A stretch of 64,000 bases of DNA, taken from contig JBBSGI010000003.1 in assembly GCA_038254365.1 (NCBI GenBank), positions 37,483 to 101,482 of the forward strand. Reading direction: 5' to 3'. This DNA comes from JAWWPG01 sp038254365. GTDB taxonomy: Bacteria; Actinomycetota; Actinomycetes; Propionibacteriales; Nocardioidaceae. This document shows, piece after piece, positions 1 to 7,444 of the stretch. Each line of letters begins with the position of its first letter. The first letter of the stretch is position 1. The notes under the pieces were generated by a model. The model ran no database searches. It was not told the origin of the DNA and saw only the letters and a program-made list of their open reading frames with translations. A program made the translations under genes and the position numbers.

Positions 1-303
1 GAGGCACCGGCCCAGGTCCACCTTGAGGGTGGCCGCGTCGCGGAGTGACCCGCGCATCGGCGTCGACTCCTCGCGGTAGTGCGCGAGCGCGGCGCGCTGG
101 TGCGACTCCGGCAGGCTGCCGTCGGCGCGGACGACACGCCACCAGGGCACGGGTGCGCCGTACAGCGCCATTACCCGTCCGACGCCGCGCGCTCCGCCGC
201 GCCCGACCGCCTCCGCGACCAGCCCGTAGGTCGTCACCCGCCCCTCCGGGATCTGCTCGACGAGCGACAGCACCGCCTCGACGTACGCCTCCTGGTCGGC
301 CAT
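1..303 (-). CDS. Alkyltransferase-like (ATL) protein of the MGMT family, partial
   Basis: The 101 visible residues form the DNA-binding domain of the O6-alkylguanine-DNA alkyltransferase family: IPEGRVTTYG near residue 18 and PWWRVV near residue 53, where true methyltransferases carry PCHRV. With Trp at the methyl-acceptor Cys it cannot act as a suicide methyltransferase; ATL proteins of this family are known to bind O6-alkylguanine and channel it to nucleotide excision repair. Most ATLs read PWHR, so the second Trp is a further deviation. The C-terminal end lies beyond the left edge. The ATG at 301-303 begins a complete N-terminus. Family call is firm, role is inferred. Confidence 0.85.
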   Translation of the reverse strand, partial: MADQEAYVEAVLSLVEQIPEGRVTTYGLVAEAVGRGGARGVGRVMALYGAPVPWWRVVRADGSLPESHQRAALAHYREESTPMRGSLRDAATLKVDLGRCL

Positions 304-411
304 CGCCCAAGCATCCCCCAGGGTCACGTCGAGGTCGCCAGCCTCGTGACGACCCCCTGACGAGAAGCGAGCGGACGTGACCGACCCAAGTCGGCGAGTC
401 GTCCGGCCAAA

Positions 412-1713
412 TCAGGCCGGCAATCCCTGCGCCGGGTCGGCCGAAGCCGGGGCCGGGGGCTGGCCCGGCTCGCGGACGGCCTCCCGGGTTGCGCGGTGCC
501 GGACGGTCTCATAGGCCACCAGGGCCACCATGACCGCGGCAAGCAGGCCGAGGTTGACCACCCCCGTCAACCTGGCGACCTCCGCTGCCGCCCCGGTCAC
601 CACGAGCACCCCGGCGACCACCAACCGCTGCAGGTTCGGGCTGCCGATGTCGCGCCAGCGGATACCCGACATCGCCACCAGGTAAAGCGCGACGCCGCCG
701 TACAGGGCGAACAGTGCGGCACCAGAGAACTCGGCATGCTCGCCCTCGGTCGCCGCTGCCGCCTGGCTCAGCACCACCTTGGTGCCTAGTGCGAGGTAGA
801 TGATGCCTACGACGACCGGCATGTGCAGGTAGGTGAAGGTGTCCCGCGCGAGCCGTGTTCGGTCGTCGCCGCGCAGGCCGGTCAGGGTGCGCTCGGCGAC
901 CATCGCCACCACGTCGAAGTACGTCCACCACAGCGTGATCGAGATGATGATGCCGAGTACGGCGCCGAGCAGGAGCGACCAGGCGACGGGCGCCTCCTCG
1001 AGGCCGAGGCCGGCACCCACGATGGACTCCCCGATGGCGATGATCACCACCAGCTGGTGGCGCTCGGCGAAGTGGCCAGGCGCCGGCACCCGCCACCCCG
1101 TCGACCCTGAGACGAAGATCCCGACGTAGTCGGTGAGCACCGCGACCGCCCACAGCGCCAGACGCCACTGCTCGTCACAGAGCGCGCCCGCGCCGAGCAG
1201 CCCCAGGGCGGGGAGCGTGGACCAGAAGGCCTGCCGGACGGTACGGCGAAGCTCGCCGTCGTCGCCCGCCGCCAGGGAGTAGACGGCGAGGTGGGCCAGT
1301 CGCACCACGGCGTACGCGCTGACGAAGACGAGCGGCCCGGACAGGCCGCCCAGCCGGTCGTCGAACGCCTCCGGGATGGCGAGCGCAACCACGAAGAACG
1401 CCCCCATCGCGAACAGCATGGAGACTCGCAGCGCTCCACGGTCGGCGTGTGCCTGATTGCCGAGCCACGCATAGGCGGTCCAGCCGAACCACATCAGCAT
1501 GGCGATGACCAGACCCTCGAGCAGTCCCATCGTGGTCAGCTTGTGGGTCATGAAGGTCGTGATCGAGGTGACCGCGAACACGAAGACCAGGTCGAAGAGC
1601 AGCTCGAGGCTGGTGACGCGGTGAGACTCGTCGGTGGCGGTGAACGACGCCCCTCGGCGGCGGTTGCGCTGCTGCCCGCCCGGCGTCTGGTCCCGCTGGC
1701 GCTGGTCCATCAT
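412..1713 (-). CDS. Low temperature requirement protein A (LtrA) family membrane protein
   Basis: A 433-residue polytopic membrane protein with the LtrA signature ELLFDLVFVFAVT near residue 36, followed by roughly eleven hydrophobic segments and a Pro/Ala-rich cytoplasmic-looking tail. Length matches the family (about 380-430). The family name comes from a cold-sensitive Listeria mutant; its biochemical role is not established. Two adjacent ATG codons (1713 and 1710) are both possible starts and neither has a ribosome-binding site. The next gene upstream on this strand, a Ser/Thr kinase, ends 55 bases away, so co-transcription is possible but not shown. Confidence 0.85.
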   Translation of the reverse strand: MMDQRQRDQTPGGQQRNRRRGASFTATDESHRVTSLELLFDLVFVFAVTSITTFMTHKLTTMGLLEGLVIAMLMWFGWTAYAWLGNQAHADRGALRVSMLFAMGAFFVVALAIPEAFDDRLGGLSGPLVFVSAYAVVRLAHLAVYSLAAGDDGELRRTVRQAFWSTLPALGLLGAGALCDEQWRLALWAVAVLTDYVGIFVSGSTGWRVPAPGHFAERHQLVVIIAIGESIVGAGLGLEEAPVAWSLLLGAVLGIIISITLWWTYFDVVAMVAERTLTGLRGDDRTRLARDTFTYLHMPVVVGIIYLALGTKVVLSQAAAATEGEHAEFSGAALFALYGGVALYLVAMSGIRWRDIGSPNLQRLVVAGVLVVTGAAAEVARLTGVVNLGLLAAVMVALVAYETVRHRATREAVREPGQPPAPASADPAQGLPA

Positions 1714-1768
1714 GGGACAAGGTACCTGCGGTCACCAGGCGGGCGTGTCGTCCACCGGCAAGGGAGCG

Positions 1769-3277
1769 TCACTGTCCGAGGGGCAGAAGACGTTGCAGCG
1801 TCGCAAGTGGGCTCGCCAGCAGGCTCCTCCCCTGCGAGGTGAGCTGGCCCGAGGCCGTCAGTCCGTCGAGGTACGTGACCAGGTCGTCGACCTTCTTGGC
1901 GAGATCTGCGGGTGCTCCATGCTTGGGGGGTTTCCCCGGTTTCCCGTGCTTCGGCGGCTTCCCGGGCTTCTGCGGCGCCGCAAGGGCGTGGCTGAGGTCG
2001 TCGAGCCGGTGGTTGATGTCGCCGGCCGCCTTAGCCTCCAGGTCCCCGTTGGCCACCGCCGTACTCACCGCCGCCCTGAGCGCGTTGATCGCGGCGGCGG
2101 GAGTACGTGCAGCCGGAGAGGTCGTGCCTACGCTCGCCGGGGGCGGGTGGGTCGATCCGGCGGTCCCCCGAGAGGAGACCCCGTTGCCTGCCGGCGTGGA
2201 CGAGGGAGAGCCGGCCTGGGTGTGGGTGGTGCGTGGTGTCTGCGCGGCGGGTCGTCCGGCACCATCGGGCCGCAGCGCGAGGATGCCGCCCACGATAAGC
2301 ACCAGCATCGCGAGGGCCACGATCCCGGCTATCCACCACAGCCCTCGCCGCGGGCGGGCAGCCAGCGGGACCGCTGCCTCGGGAGGTGGCAGAACCCGGG
2401 TCGCAGGGGAAAGCGGGACCGTGGCGCCCACGGTATCTGCATCCGACGAGACGATGTCATCGAGAAGCGCGCCCACCTCCGACGCTGTCGCGGGGCGATC
2501 AGCTGGGTCCTTCGCCAGCAGCTGCGCTACCAGCGACGCGAGCGGGCCCGGGACGTCGGGGCGCTGCTCGCTCACCGGAGCGGGGATCTCGTGCATCTGC
2601 TTCATGATCAGCGCCATCGCCGAGGTGCCGGTGAACGGCGGTGCCCCCGTCAGCAGAGCAGTCATCACGCAGCCGAGGGCATACAGATCGGCCCGACCGT
2701 CGACCGGGGCGTCCGCGGCCTGCTCCGGTGACAGGTAGGCGGGGGTGCCCAGGACGGTGCCGGCCGCGGTGACGGTTGCCGTGTGCGCACCGGTGATCTC
2801 ATCCAAGATCCGGGTGATGCCGAAGTCCAGCACCTTCACCGTGCCGTCCGCGGCGTAGGCGATGTTGGCGGGCTTGATGTCGCGGTGGATGACACCCGCG
2901 GCGTGGGCCGCCGACAAGGCCGCACAGACCTGTCGGGACACCGTGACGACGTCCGCGATCGGCAGGGCTCCCGAGCCGGCCAGCTGCTCGGCCAGGGTCG
3001 GGCCGGGGAGCAGCTCCATCACCAGGAAGACCGTGATGTCGTCCACGCCCGTGTCGAAGATCGTGACGATGTTGGGGTGGCTCAGCGCGGCCAGCGTCCG
3101 CGCCTCACGACGGAACCGCTCCGGCGCGCCCGCTGGTGCACCACCTGCCAGCTCCAAGGTCTTGACCGCAACCTCGCGCCCGAGCTCGCGGTCGAGGCCC
3201 CGCCACACGATCGACATGCCCCCGCGTCCCAGGAGCGCGCGGAGCTCGTAACGACCGGCAAGAGTACGGCTCGGCAC
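1769..3277 (-). CDS. Transmembrane serine/threonine protein kinase
   Basis: A 502-residue Hanks-type kinase. The cytoplasmic catalytic domain (about 8-270) shows GRGGMS in the glycine loop, VAVK, the catalytic loop HRDIKPAN, DFG and a SPEQ activation-segment end. A single membrane span (GLWWIAGIVALAMLVLIVGG, about residue 315-335) separates it from a Thr/Pro/Ser-rich extracellular linker and a helical C-terminal domain of about 120 residues. It has no PASTA repeats. Inside the outer domain two copies of KPGKPPKHG interrupt a pair of helical segments resembling FIVAR-type helical repeats, so a cell-wall-contacting sensor is plausible. GTG start at 3277. Confidence 0.9.
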   Translation of the reverse strand: MPSRTLAGRYELRALLGRGGMSIVWRGLDRELGREVAVKTLELAGGAPAGAPERFRREARTLAALSHPNIVTIFDTGVDDITVFLVMELLPGPTLAEQLAGSGALPIADVVTVSRQVCAALSAAHAAGVIHRDIKPANIAYAADGTVKVLDFGITRILDEITGAHTATVTAAGTVLGTPAYLSPEQAADAPVDGRADLYALGCVMTALLTGAPPFTGTSAMALIMKQMHEIPAPVSEQRPDVPGPLASLVAQLLAKDPADRPATASEVGALLDDIVSSDADTVGATVPLSPATRVLPPPEAAVPLAARPRRGLWWIAGIVALAMLVLIVGGILALRPDGAGRPAAQTPRTTHTQAGSPSSTPAGNGVSSRGTAGSTHPPPASVGTTSPAARTPAAAINALRAAVSTAVANGDLEAKAAGDINHRLDDLSHALAAPQKPGKPPKHGKPGKPPKHGAPADLAKKVDDLVTYLDGLTASGQLTSQGRSLLASPLATLQRLLPLGQ

Positions 3278-3388
3278 GACCTGATGTCCTCTCCGCGGCT
3301 CGACTTCGGGTCCGGGTCAACCCTGGCACGTCGCGCCGGGCGATGCAGCCGACTCCAGCCACGCGCCGAGACAGAGACCGTCGAGCGA

Positions 3389-4579
3389 TCAGTACGAGGG
3401 CTGCGAGGGGTCCACCTGGTTGACCCACGCGGCGACGCCGCCGCCGACATGGACCGCGTCCTTGAAGCCGGCGCCCTTGACGACCGCGAGCGCCTCCGCG
3501 GAGCGAACCCCGCTCTTGCAGTGCAGCACCACCTGCTTATCAACGGGCAGCTTGCCGAGCGCCGAGCCGTCGAGGAACTCACCCTTCGGGATCAGCACCG
3601 AGCCGGGGATCTTGTTGATCTCGTACTCGTTCGGCTCCCGGACGTCGACGAGCACGAAGTCACGGCCGCCGTTCTCCCGCTCCTTCAACCAGCCGGCCAA
3701 CGTCAGCACGCTGATCGTCGAGTCGACCGCGGCGTCGGCCGCCTCCTCGCTGATCGCACCGCAGAAGCCCTCGTAGTCGATGAGCTCGGTAACCGTCGGG
3801 TGCTCTCCGCAGATGGCACAACCGGGATCCTTGCGTACGGCGAGGGCGCGCCACTCCATCGCGAGCGCATCGTAAATGGTCAGGCGCCCGAGCAGCGGGT
3901 CGCCGATCCCGGTGAGCAGCTTGATGGCCTCGGTGACCTGGACGGCGCCGATCGAGGCGCACAGCACACCCAGCACGCCGCCCTCGGCGCACGACGGCAC
4001 CATGCCGGGCGGGGGCGGCTCGGGGTAGAGGCAGCGGTAGCACGGACCGTGCTCGGCCCAGAACACCGACGCCTGGCCGTCGAAGCGGTAGATCGACCCC
4101 CAGACGTACGGCTTGCGGAGCAGCACGGCGGCATCGTTGACCAGGTAGCGGGTCGCGAAGTTGTCCGTCCCGTCGACGATCAAGTCGTACCCGGCGAAGA
4201 TCTCCATCACGTTGTCGTTGCCGAGCCGCGTCTGGTGCACGACGACCCGGACGTACGGGTTCACCTCGGCGACCGACTCCTGGGCGGACACGGCTTTCGG
4301 GCGACCGATGTCGCTCTGGCCGTGGATGACTTGACGTTGCAGGTTCGACTCGTCGACGTCATCGAAGTCGACCACGCCGAGGGTGCCCACCCCGGCCGCG
4401 GCCAGATAGAGCAGTGCGGGGCTGCCGAGGCCGCCGGCGCCGATGACGAGCACCTTTGCGTTCTTGAGGCGCCTCTGGGCGGTCATGCCGACGTCCGGGA
4501 TGATCAGGTGGCGGCTGTAGCGCCGTACCTCGTCGACCGTCAGCTCATCGGCAGGCTCCACCAGCGGCGGCAGGGGCAC
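3389..4579 (-). CDS. moeZ: Adenylyltransferase/sulfurtransferase MoeZ
   Basis: A 396-residue fusion of a ThiF/MoeB-type E1-like domain (nucleotide loop GAGGLGS near residue 48) and a C-terminal rhodanese domain. Zinc-ligand pairs appear as CYRC (about 183) and CAIC (about 258), and the rhodanese catalytic loop is HCKSGVRS (about 355). MoeZ activates ubiquitin-like sulfur carriers (MoaD, ThiS, CysO types) by adenylation and transfers sulfur for molybdopterin, thiamine and cysteine or thiotemplated natural products. The frame is open to 4897, but the GTG at 4579 has AAGGAGAGGAG six bases upstream and starts where homologues start. Confidence 0.93.
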   Translation of the reverse strand: MPLPPLVEPADELTVDEVRRYSRHLIIPDVGMTAQRRLKNAKVLVIGAGGLGSPALLYLAAAGVGTLGVVDFDDVDESNLQRQVIHGQSDIGRPKAVSAQESVAEVNPYVRVVVHQTRLGNDNVMEIFAGYDLIVDGTDNFATRYLVNDAAVLLRKPYVWGSIYRFDGQASVFWAEHGPCYRCLYPEPPPPGMVPSCAEGGVLGVLCASIGAVQVTEAIKLLTGIGDPLLGRLTIYDALAMEWRALAVRKDPGCAICGEHPTVTELIDYEGFCGAISEEAADAAVDSTISVLTLAGWLKERENGGRDFVLVDVREPNEYEINKIPGSVLIPKGEFLDGSALGKLPVDKQVVLHCKSGVRSAEALAVVKGAGFKDAVHVGGGVAAWVNQVDPSQPSY

Positions 4580-4789
4580 GGCGCGTCTCCTCTCCTTGGC
4601 GCTGCCCGATCCGGCAGCGCGACGTCTTGCTCCATGGTGCCTGGTCACTCCAGTCGGGCCGGCGGGCGTCTGCGATGCGGTACGGGCGACCTCACCACGG
4701 GTCGAGGAACGAACCCGCGACGTCCGACCGGCCGGCCGCAGGTGAGTGACCGGCCGAGTCCGGCAAACCCTGCATCGGCACCTGCCCAC
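4580..4789. other. Intergenic stretch between moeZ and the LigD-type gene
   Basis: About 210 bases between the divergent starts at 4579 and 4803. It carries the Shine-Dalgarno region of moeZ (4582-4595) on the minus strand and the -10 of the plus-strand gene at its right end. No further open frame in either strand looks coding, and no strong hairpin was seen. Confidence 0.5.
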
Positions 4790-4795
4790 TAGCGT
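4790..4795 (+). promoter_or_regulatory. -10 element TAGCGT of the LigD-type polymerase gene
   Basis: TAGCGT ends 7 bases before the ATG at 4803, so transcription would begin one base before the start codon. There is no ribosome-binding site, which fits a nearly leaderless message. No clear -35 is visible. Confidence 0.45.
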
Positions 4796-4802
4796 TGGCG
4801 CC

Positions 4803-5711
4803 ATGGCAGACCCCAAGGTGACGGTGGAGGTCGAGGGCCGGACCCTGGCCCTCTCGAACCTCGACAAGGTGCTGTATCCCGAGACCGGGTTCACCAAGGG
4901 CGAGGTGATCGACTACTACGTGCGAGTCGCCGACGTGCTGCTCCCCCACCTCGCCGACCGGCTGCTGACCCGACGCCGCTGGCCGGACGGCACCGGGGGG
5001 CAGCCGTTCTTCGAGAAGAACATCCCTCGCGGGACGCCTGACTTCGTCCGCACCGTCCGCATGGCCGACCACGGTGACAACGGCGTCGAGTACGTCGTCT
5101 GCAACGATGTCCCGACACTGGTGTGGCTCGCCAACCTCGCGGCGCTGGAGCTGCACGTGCCGCAGTGGAAGGTGGGCGCCCTGGACCATCCCCAGGACGC
5201 CGACCTGGTGGTCTTCGACCTCGACCCCGGCCCGCCGGCCACCATCGTGGAGTGCTGCGACATAGCCACCGCACTGCGCACGGCCCTCCAGCATGACGGT
5301 CTCACGGCATATCCGAAGACCTCAGGGAACAAGGGCGCCCAGCTGATGGTGCCGATCGTGCAGACCAGTTCCCAGAAGACCTCCGCCTATGCCAAACGCA
5401 TCGCGGACAACATGCAGAGGGCGCTCCCCGACCTCGTGCTGTCGTCCATGGACAAGGGGGCCCGCCGCGGCAAGGTGTTCATCGACTGGAGCCAGAACAA
5501 CGCCGCGAAGACCACGATCGCGCCCTACTCGCTGCGGGGTATCGCGCAGCCGACCGTCTCGACGCCGCTGAGCTGGGACGAGGTCGAGGAGGTCGACGCT
5601 GCGAGCGATCTCGTCTTCACGGCCGGCGACATCACAGGCCGGCTCGAGGAGCACGGCGACCTGCTGGCCGACATGGGCAGGCACCGCAGCGCGCTCCCCG
5701 ACACCGGCTGA
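4803..5711 (+). CDS. Stand-alone LigD-type polymerase/primase domain protein
   Basis: A 302-residue archaeo-eukaryotic-primase-like polymerase domain of the kind fused to ATP-dependent ligase in NHEJ ligase D. The metal-binding motif FDLDPGP lies near residue 142, the nucleotide-binding motif TSGNKG near 178 (SGSKG in most relatives) and DWSQN, the third catalytic Asp, near 228. Here it is freestanding, like the mycobacterial PolD/Prim-PolC relatives, which extend or fill gaps and can incorporate ribonucleotides. No Ku or ligase gene is next to it; a TetR regulator follows 29 bases later. The ATG at 4803 is chosen over the upstream-open frame because of the promoter spacing and homologue N-termini. 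Confidence 0.9.
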   Translation: MADPKVTVEVEGRTLALSNLDKVLYPETGFTKGEVIDYYVRVADVLLPHLADRLLTRRRWPDGTGGQPFFEKNIPRGTPDFVRTVRMADHGDNGVEYVVCNDVPTLVWLANLAALELHVPQWKVGALDHPQDADLVVFDLDPGPPATIVECCDIATALRTALQHDGLTAYPKTSGNKGAQLMVPIVQTSSQKTSAYAKRIADNMQRALPDLVLSSMDKGARRGKVFIDWSQNNAAKTTIAPYSLRGIAQPTVSTPLSWDEVEEVDAASDLVFTAGDITGRLEEHGDLLADMGRHRSALPDTG

Positions 5712-5740
5712 CGTCGCGTCACGGGCGATAACATGCCCAC

Positions 5741-6358
5741 GTGACCGGGGCGGCGGAGCAACCTCGCGGTGGGCGGATGCCACGCACCGAACGCCGCGCG
5801 CAGCTGCTCGAGTCCGCCTTGCAGGTCTTCGTCGCCCAGGGCTACCACGCAGCCGCCATGGATGACATCGCCGTACGCGCTGGGGTGTCGAAGCCCGTTC
5901 TCTACCAGCACTTCCCCGGCAAGCTCGAGCTCTACGTCGCCTTGCTGGACATCTCGTGTGACGAGGCGGTCGCACGCGTCAGGCACGCGCTCGCGAGCAC
6001 GACAGACAACCAGCAGCGGGTCGCCGCGAGCACCGAGGCCTTCTATGCCTACGTGGCCGACCCCGCCGCCGCGTTCCGCCTGGTCTTCGAGTCCGACCTC
6101 ACGAGTGAGCCCACGGTACGCGAGCGGGTCGAGCGGGTCACACTCCAGTGCGCGGACGCCATCGCCGAGGTCATCGCCGACGACACCGGGCTGCCGAAGG
6201 ACGTCGCGCAGCTGCTCGCGGTAGCCCTGGTGGGGATGAGCCACGTCAGTGCCCGTTTCTGGCTGAAGTCCGAGCCGCACATGTCGCAGGGCCAGGCAAC
6301 CGAGCTGATCACCCGGCTGGCGTGGCGCGGGATCCGGGGGTTCCCAAGGCACGATTGA
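5741..6358 (+). CDS. TetR/AcrR family transcriptional regulator
   Basis: A 205-residue repressor. The N-terminal helix-turn-helix domain (about residues 14-60) contains RRAQLLESALQVF, YHAAAMDDIAVRAGVSKPVLYQHF and the short helix that closes TetR DNA-binding domains; the rest is an all-helical ligand and dimer domain with no recognisable ligand signature. GTG at 5741 is used; the ATG at 5777 (MPRTERRAQ) would remove an Arg/Gly-rich 12-residue lead and is an equally good start. It follows the LigD-type gene by 29 bases and precedes DUF3107 by about 100 bases. Target genes cannot be read from the sequence. Confidence 0.88.
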   Translation: MTGAAEQPRGGRMPRTERRAQLLESALQVFVAQGYHAAAMDDIAVRAGVSKPVLYQHFPGKLELYVALLDISCDEAVARVRHALASTTDNQQRVAASTEAFYAYVADPAAAFRLVFESDLTSEPTVRERVERVTLQCADAIAEVIADDTGLPKDVAQLLAVALVGMSHVSARFWLKSEPHMSQGQATELITRLAWRGIRGFPRHD

Positions 6359-6385
6359 CGAGCCATCGCCGTGCGGCCGTTCTTG

Positions 6386-6400
6386 GCCTACGCCGTAGGC
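6386..6400. repeat. 15-bp perfect inverted repeat between tetR and DUF3107 gene
   Basis: GCCTACG and CGTAGGC are separated by a single C, 27 bases after the TetR stop codon and 61 bases before the DUF3107 start. It could be a regulator operator (TetR sites are of this size) or a short terminator stem; it lacks a T-tract. Function is inference. Confidence 0.4.
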
Positions 6401-6460
6401 TCGCCCTGTACGGCGAGGTCGCCCCGTCGCCATACCACTCCTGAACCGAAAGGACGCCAC

Positions 6461-6691
6461 GTGGAGGTCAAGATCGGCGTGATCCATGCGAGCCGCGAGC
6501 TCACGCTCGAGACGAACCAGTCGGCCGACGAGGTCCACAAGGCGGTGGCCGCTGCACTGAGCGGCAAGGGAGGCGTCTTCGAGTTGCACGACGACCGCGG
6601 ACGCAGTGTGCATGTGCCGGCCGAGAAGCTCGCCTACGTGGAGATCTCGGGCGAGAGCAGCCGCCGCGTGGGCTTCGGGGCGTTCTCCTGA
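6461..6691 (+). CDS. DUF3107 family small protein
   Basis: A 76-residue acidic protein (MEVKIGVIHASRELTLETNQ...) matching the small actinobacterial family DUF3107, whose member Rv3208A has no assigned function. The whole protein is one predicted alpha/beta domain with a conserved C-terminal GFGAFS-like end, here RRVGFGAFS. The GTG start at 6461 has AAAGGA six bases upstream. In mycobacteria the homologue also lies beside a TetR-type gene (Rv3208), which agrees with the tetR gene just upstream here. It converges on the membrane-protein remnant that ends 1 base away. Confidence 0.85.
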   Translation: MEVKIGVIHASRELTLETNQSADEVHKAVAAALSGKGGVFELHDDRGRSVHVPAEKLAYVEISGESSRRVGFGAFS

Positions 6692-6692
6692 C

Positions 6693-7108
6693 CTAGCCAC
6701 GGCGGACCAGGACACCCGCCGCCACCGCGTACGCCACGCCACCCACACCGAGGATCAGCGCCCACGGGTTGCCGGTGCCGCCACGGACCAGATCGACCAC
6801 CATCCCCGCAAGACAGAAGAACAGCGTGACCAACCCGGCGACAGCGCTGGCCCTGGTGTCGATGAGCCGCTGACGTTCGCCGCCGGAGAGCCGCAGGATC
6901 GCGGCCACGTCACCACGACCGCGCGACCAGAGATAGAACGCCATACTCCCCACGACGTAGAAGATGCCGAGTCCGACCGCCAACCAGTGACGCCACCCAC
7001 CCACGACGCCACCGTGATCGCGGCTCCGAACACCGCGAGCATCGCGGTGCCGAGCCACGAACGCAGCCTGGACTGCGCGCGGGCGGACCGAAGGCCGCTG
7101 TTGCTCAT
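6693..7108 (-). pseudogene. Small multi-TM membrane protein gene with an apparent frameshift
   Basis: Two overlapping minus-strand frames together make one sensible protein. From the ATG at 7108 the frame gives MSNSGLRSARAQSRLRSWLG followed by a hydrophobic helix (TAMLAVFGAAITVASWVGG); this frame then turns into non-coding-like residues. From about 7000 the -1 frame gives GWRHWLAVGLGIFYVVGSMAFY, a GGERQRLIDTRA loop and two further membrane helices to 6693. The switch falls near 6990-7012 in a GTGGGTGGGTGG run. The first ATG overlaps the HTH gene stop as ATGA, so it is the real start. A sequencing error or a true mutation would both explain it. Small 4-TM proteins of this kind commonly partner XRE regulators; function unknown. 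Confidence 0.65.
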
Positions 7109-7317
7109 GTGTCGTCACCTGCTTCCTTGTCGATCAGGAACACCTGCTCCACCGCGGTCGAGAAGAACCGGGCGAGTTTCAGAGCGAGCGGCAGCGACGG
7201 CAAATAGCGACCGGTCTCGATCGCGTTGATGGTCTGCCGCGAGACCTGCAGGGCGGACCCGAGCTCGCTCTGCGAAAGCCCTCGTCCGGTACGCAGATTC
7301 CGCACCGTGTTCTGCAT
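7105..7317 (-). CDS. Small XRE-family helix-turn-helix regulator
   Basis: A 70-residue protein that is almost entirely one Cro/C1-type domain: MQNTVRNLRTGRGLSQSELGSALQVSRQTINAIETGRYLPSL, then LALKLARFF and a short VEQVFLID tail. This is the YgzD/YozG type of compact regulator that usually precedes a small membrane protein, as here (stop and next start overlap in ATGA). Of two consecutive ATGs (7320, 7317) the second is chosen because it coincides with the predicted transcription start. Ligand and targets are unknown; autoregulation is likely for the type. Confidence 0.88.
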   Translation of the reverse strand: MQNTVRNLRTGRGLSQSELGSALQVSRQTINAIETGRYLPSLPLALKLARFFSTAVEQVFLIDKEAGDDT

Positions 7318-7323
7318 CATGTA

Positions 7324-7352
7324 AAGTTAGCTTGTCATTCCCGTAGTGTCAA
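7324..7352 (-). promoter_or_regulatory. Leaderless promoter of the XRE regulator (TTGACA - 17 bp - TAACTT)
   Basis: On the minus strand TTGACA (7352-7347) and TAACTT (7329-7324) are separated by exactly 17 bases. Seven bases past the -10 falls on the A of the ATG at 7317, predicting a leaderless mRNA. This is the best sigma-70-like promoter seen in the window. Confidence 0.65.
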
Positions 7353-7444
7353 GCATCCTTTCCATCAGGGTGGTCACCGCCGAACTGCGCCACATCCCCT
7401 GCCACTGCGGGGATCTCGCGCGTGGTCGTGTTTGCCCAGCCTGG

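Noticed and set aside
2783..4792. A 669-codon plus-strand open frame opposite the kinase and moeZ
   Set aside because: It is antisense to two certain genes, is rich in Arg/Gly/Asp/His without any domain, and arises from high GC3 content; long shadow frames are expected.
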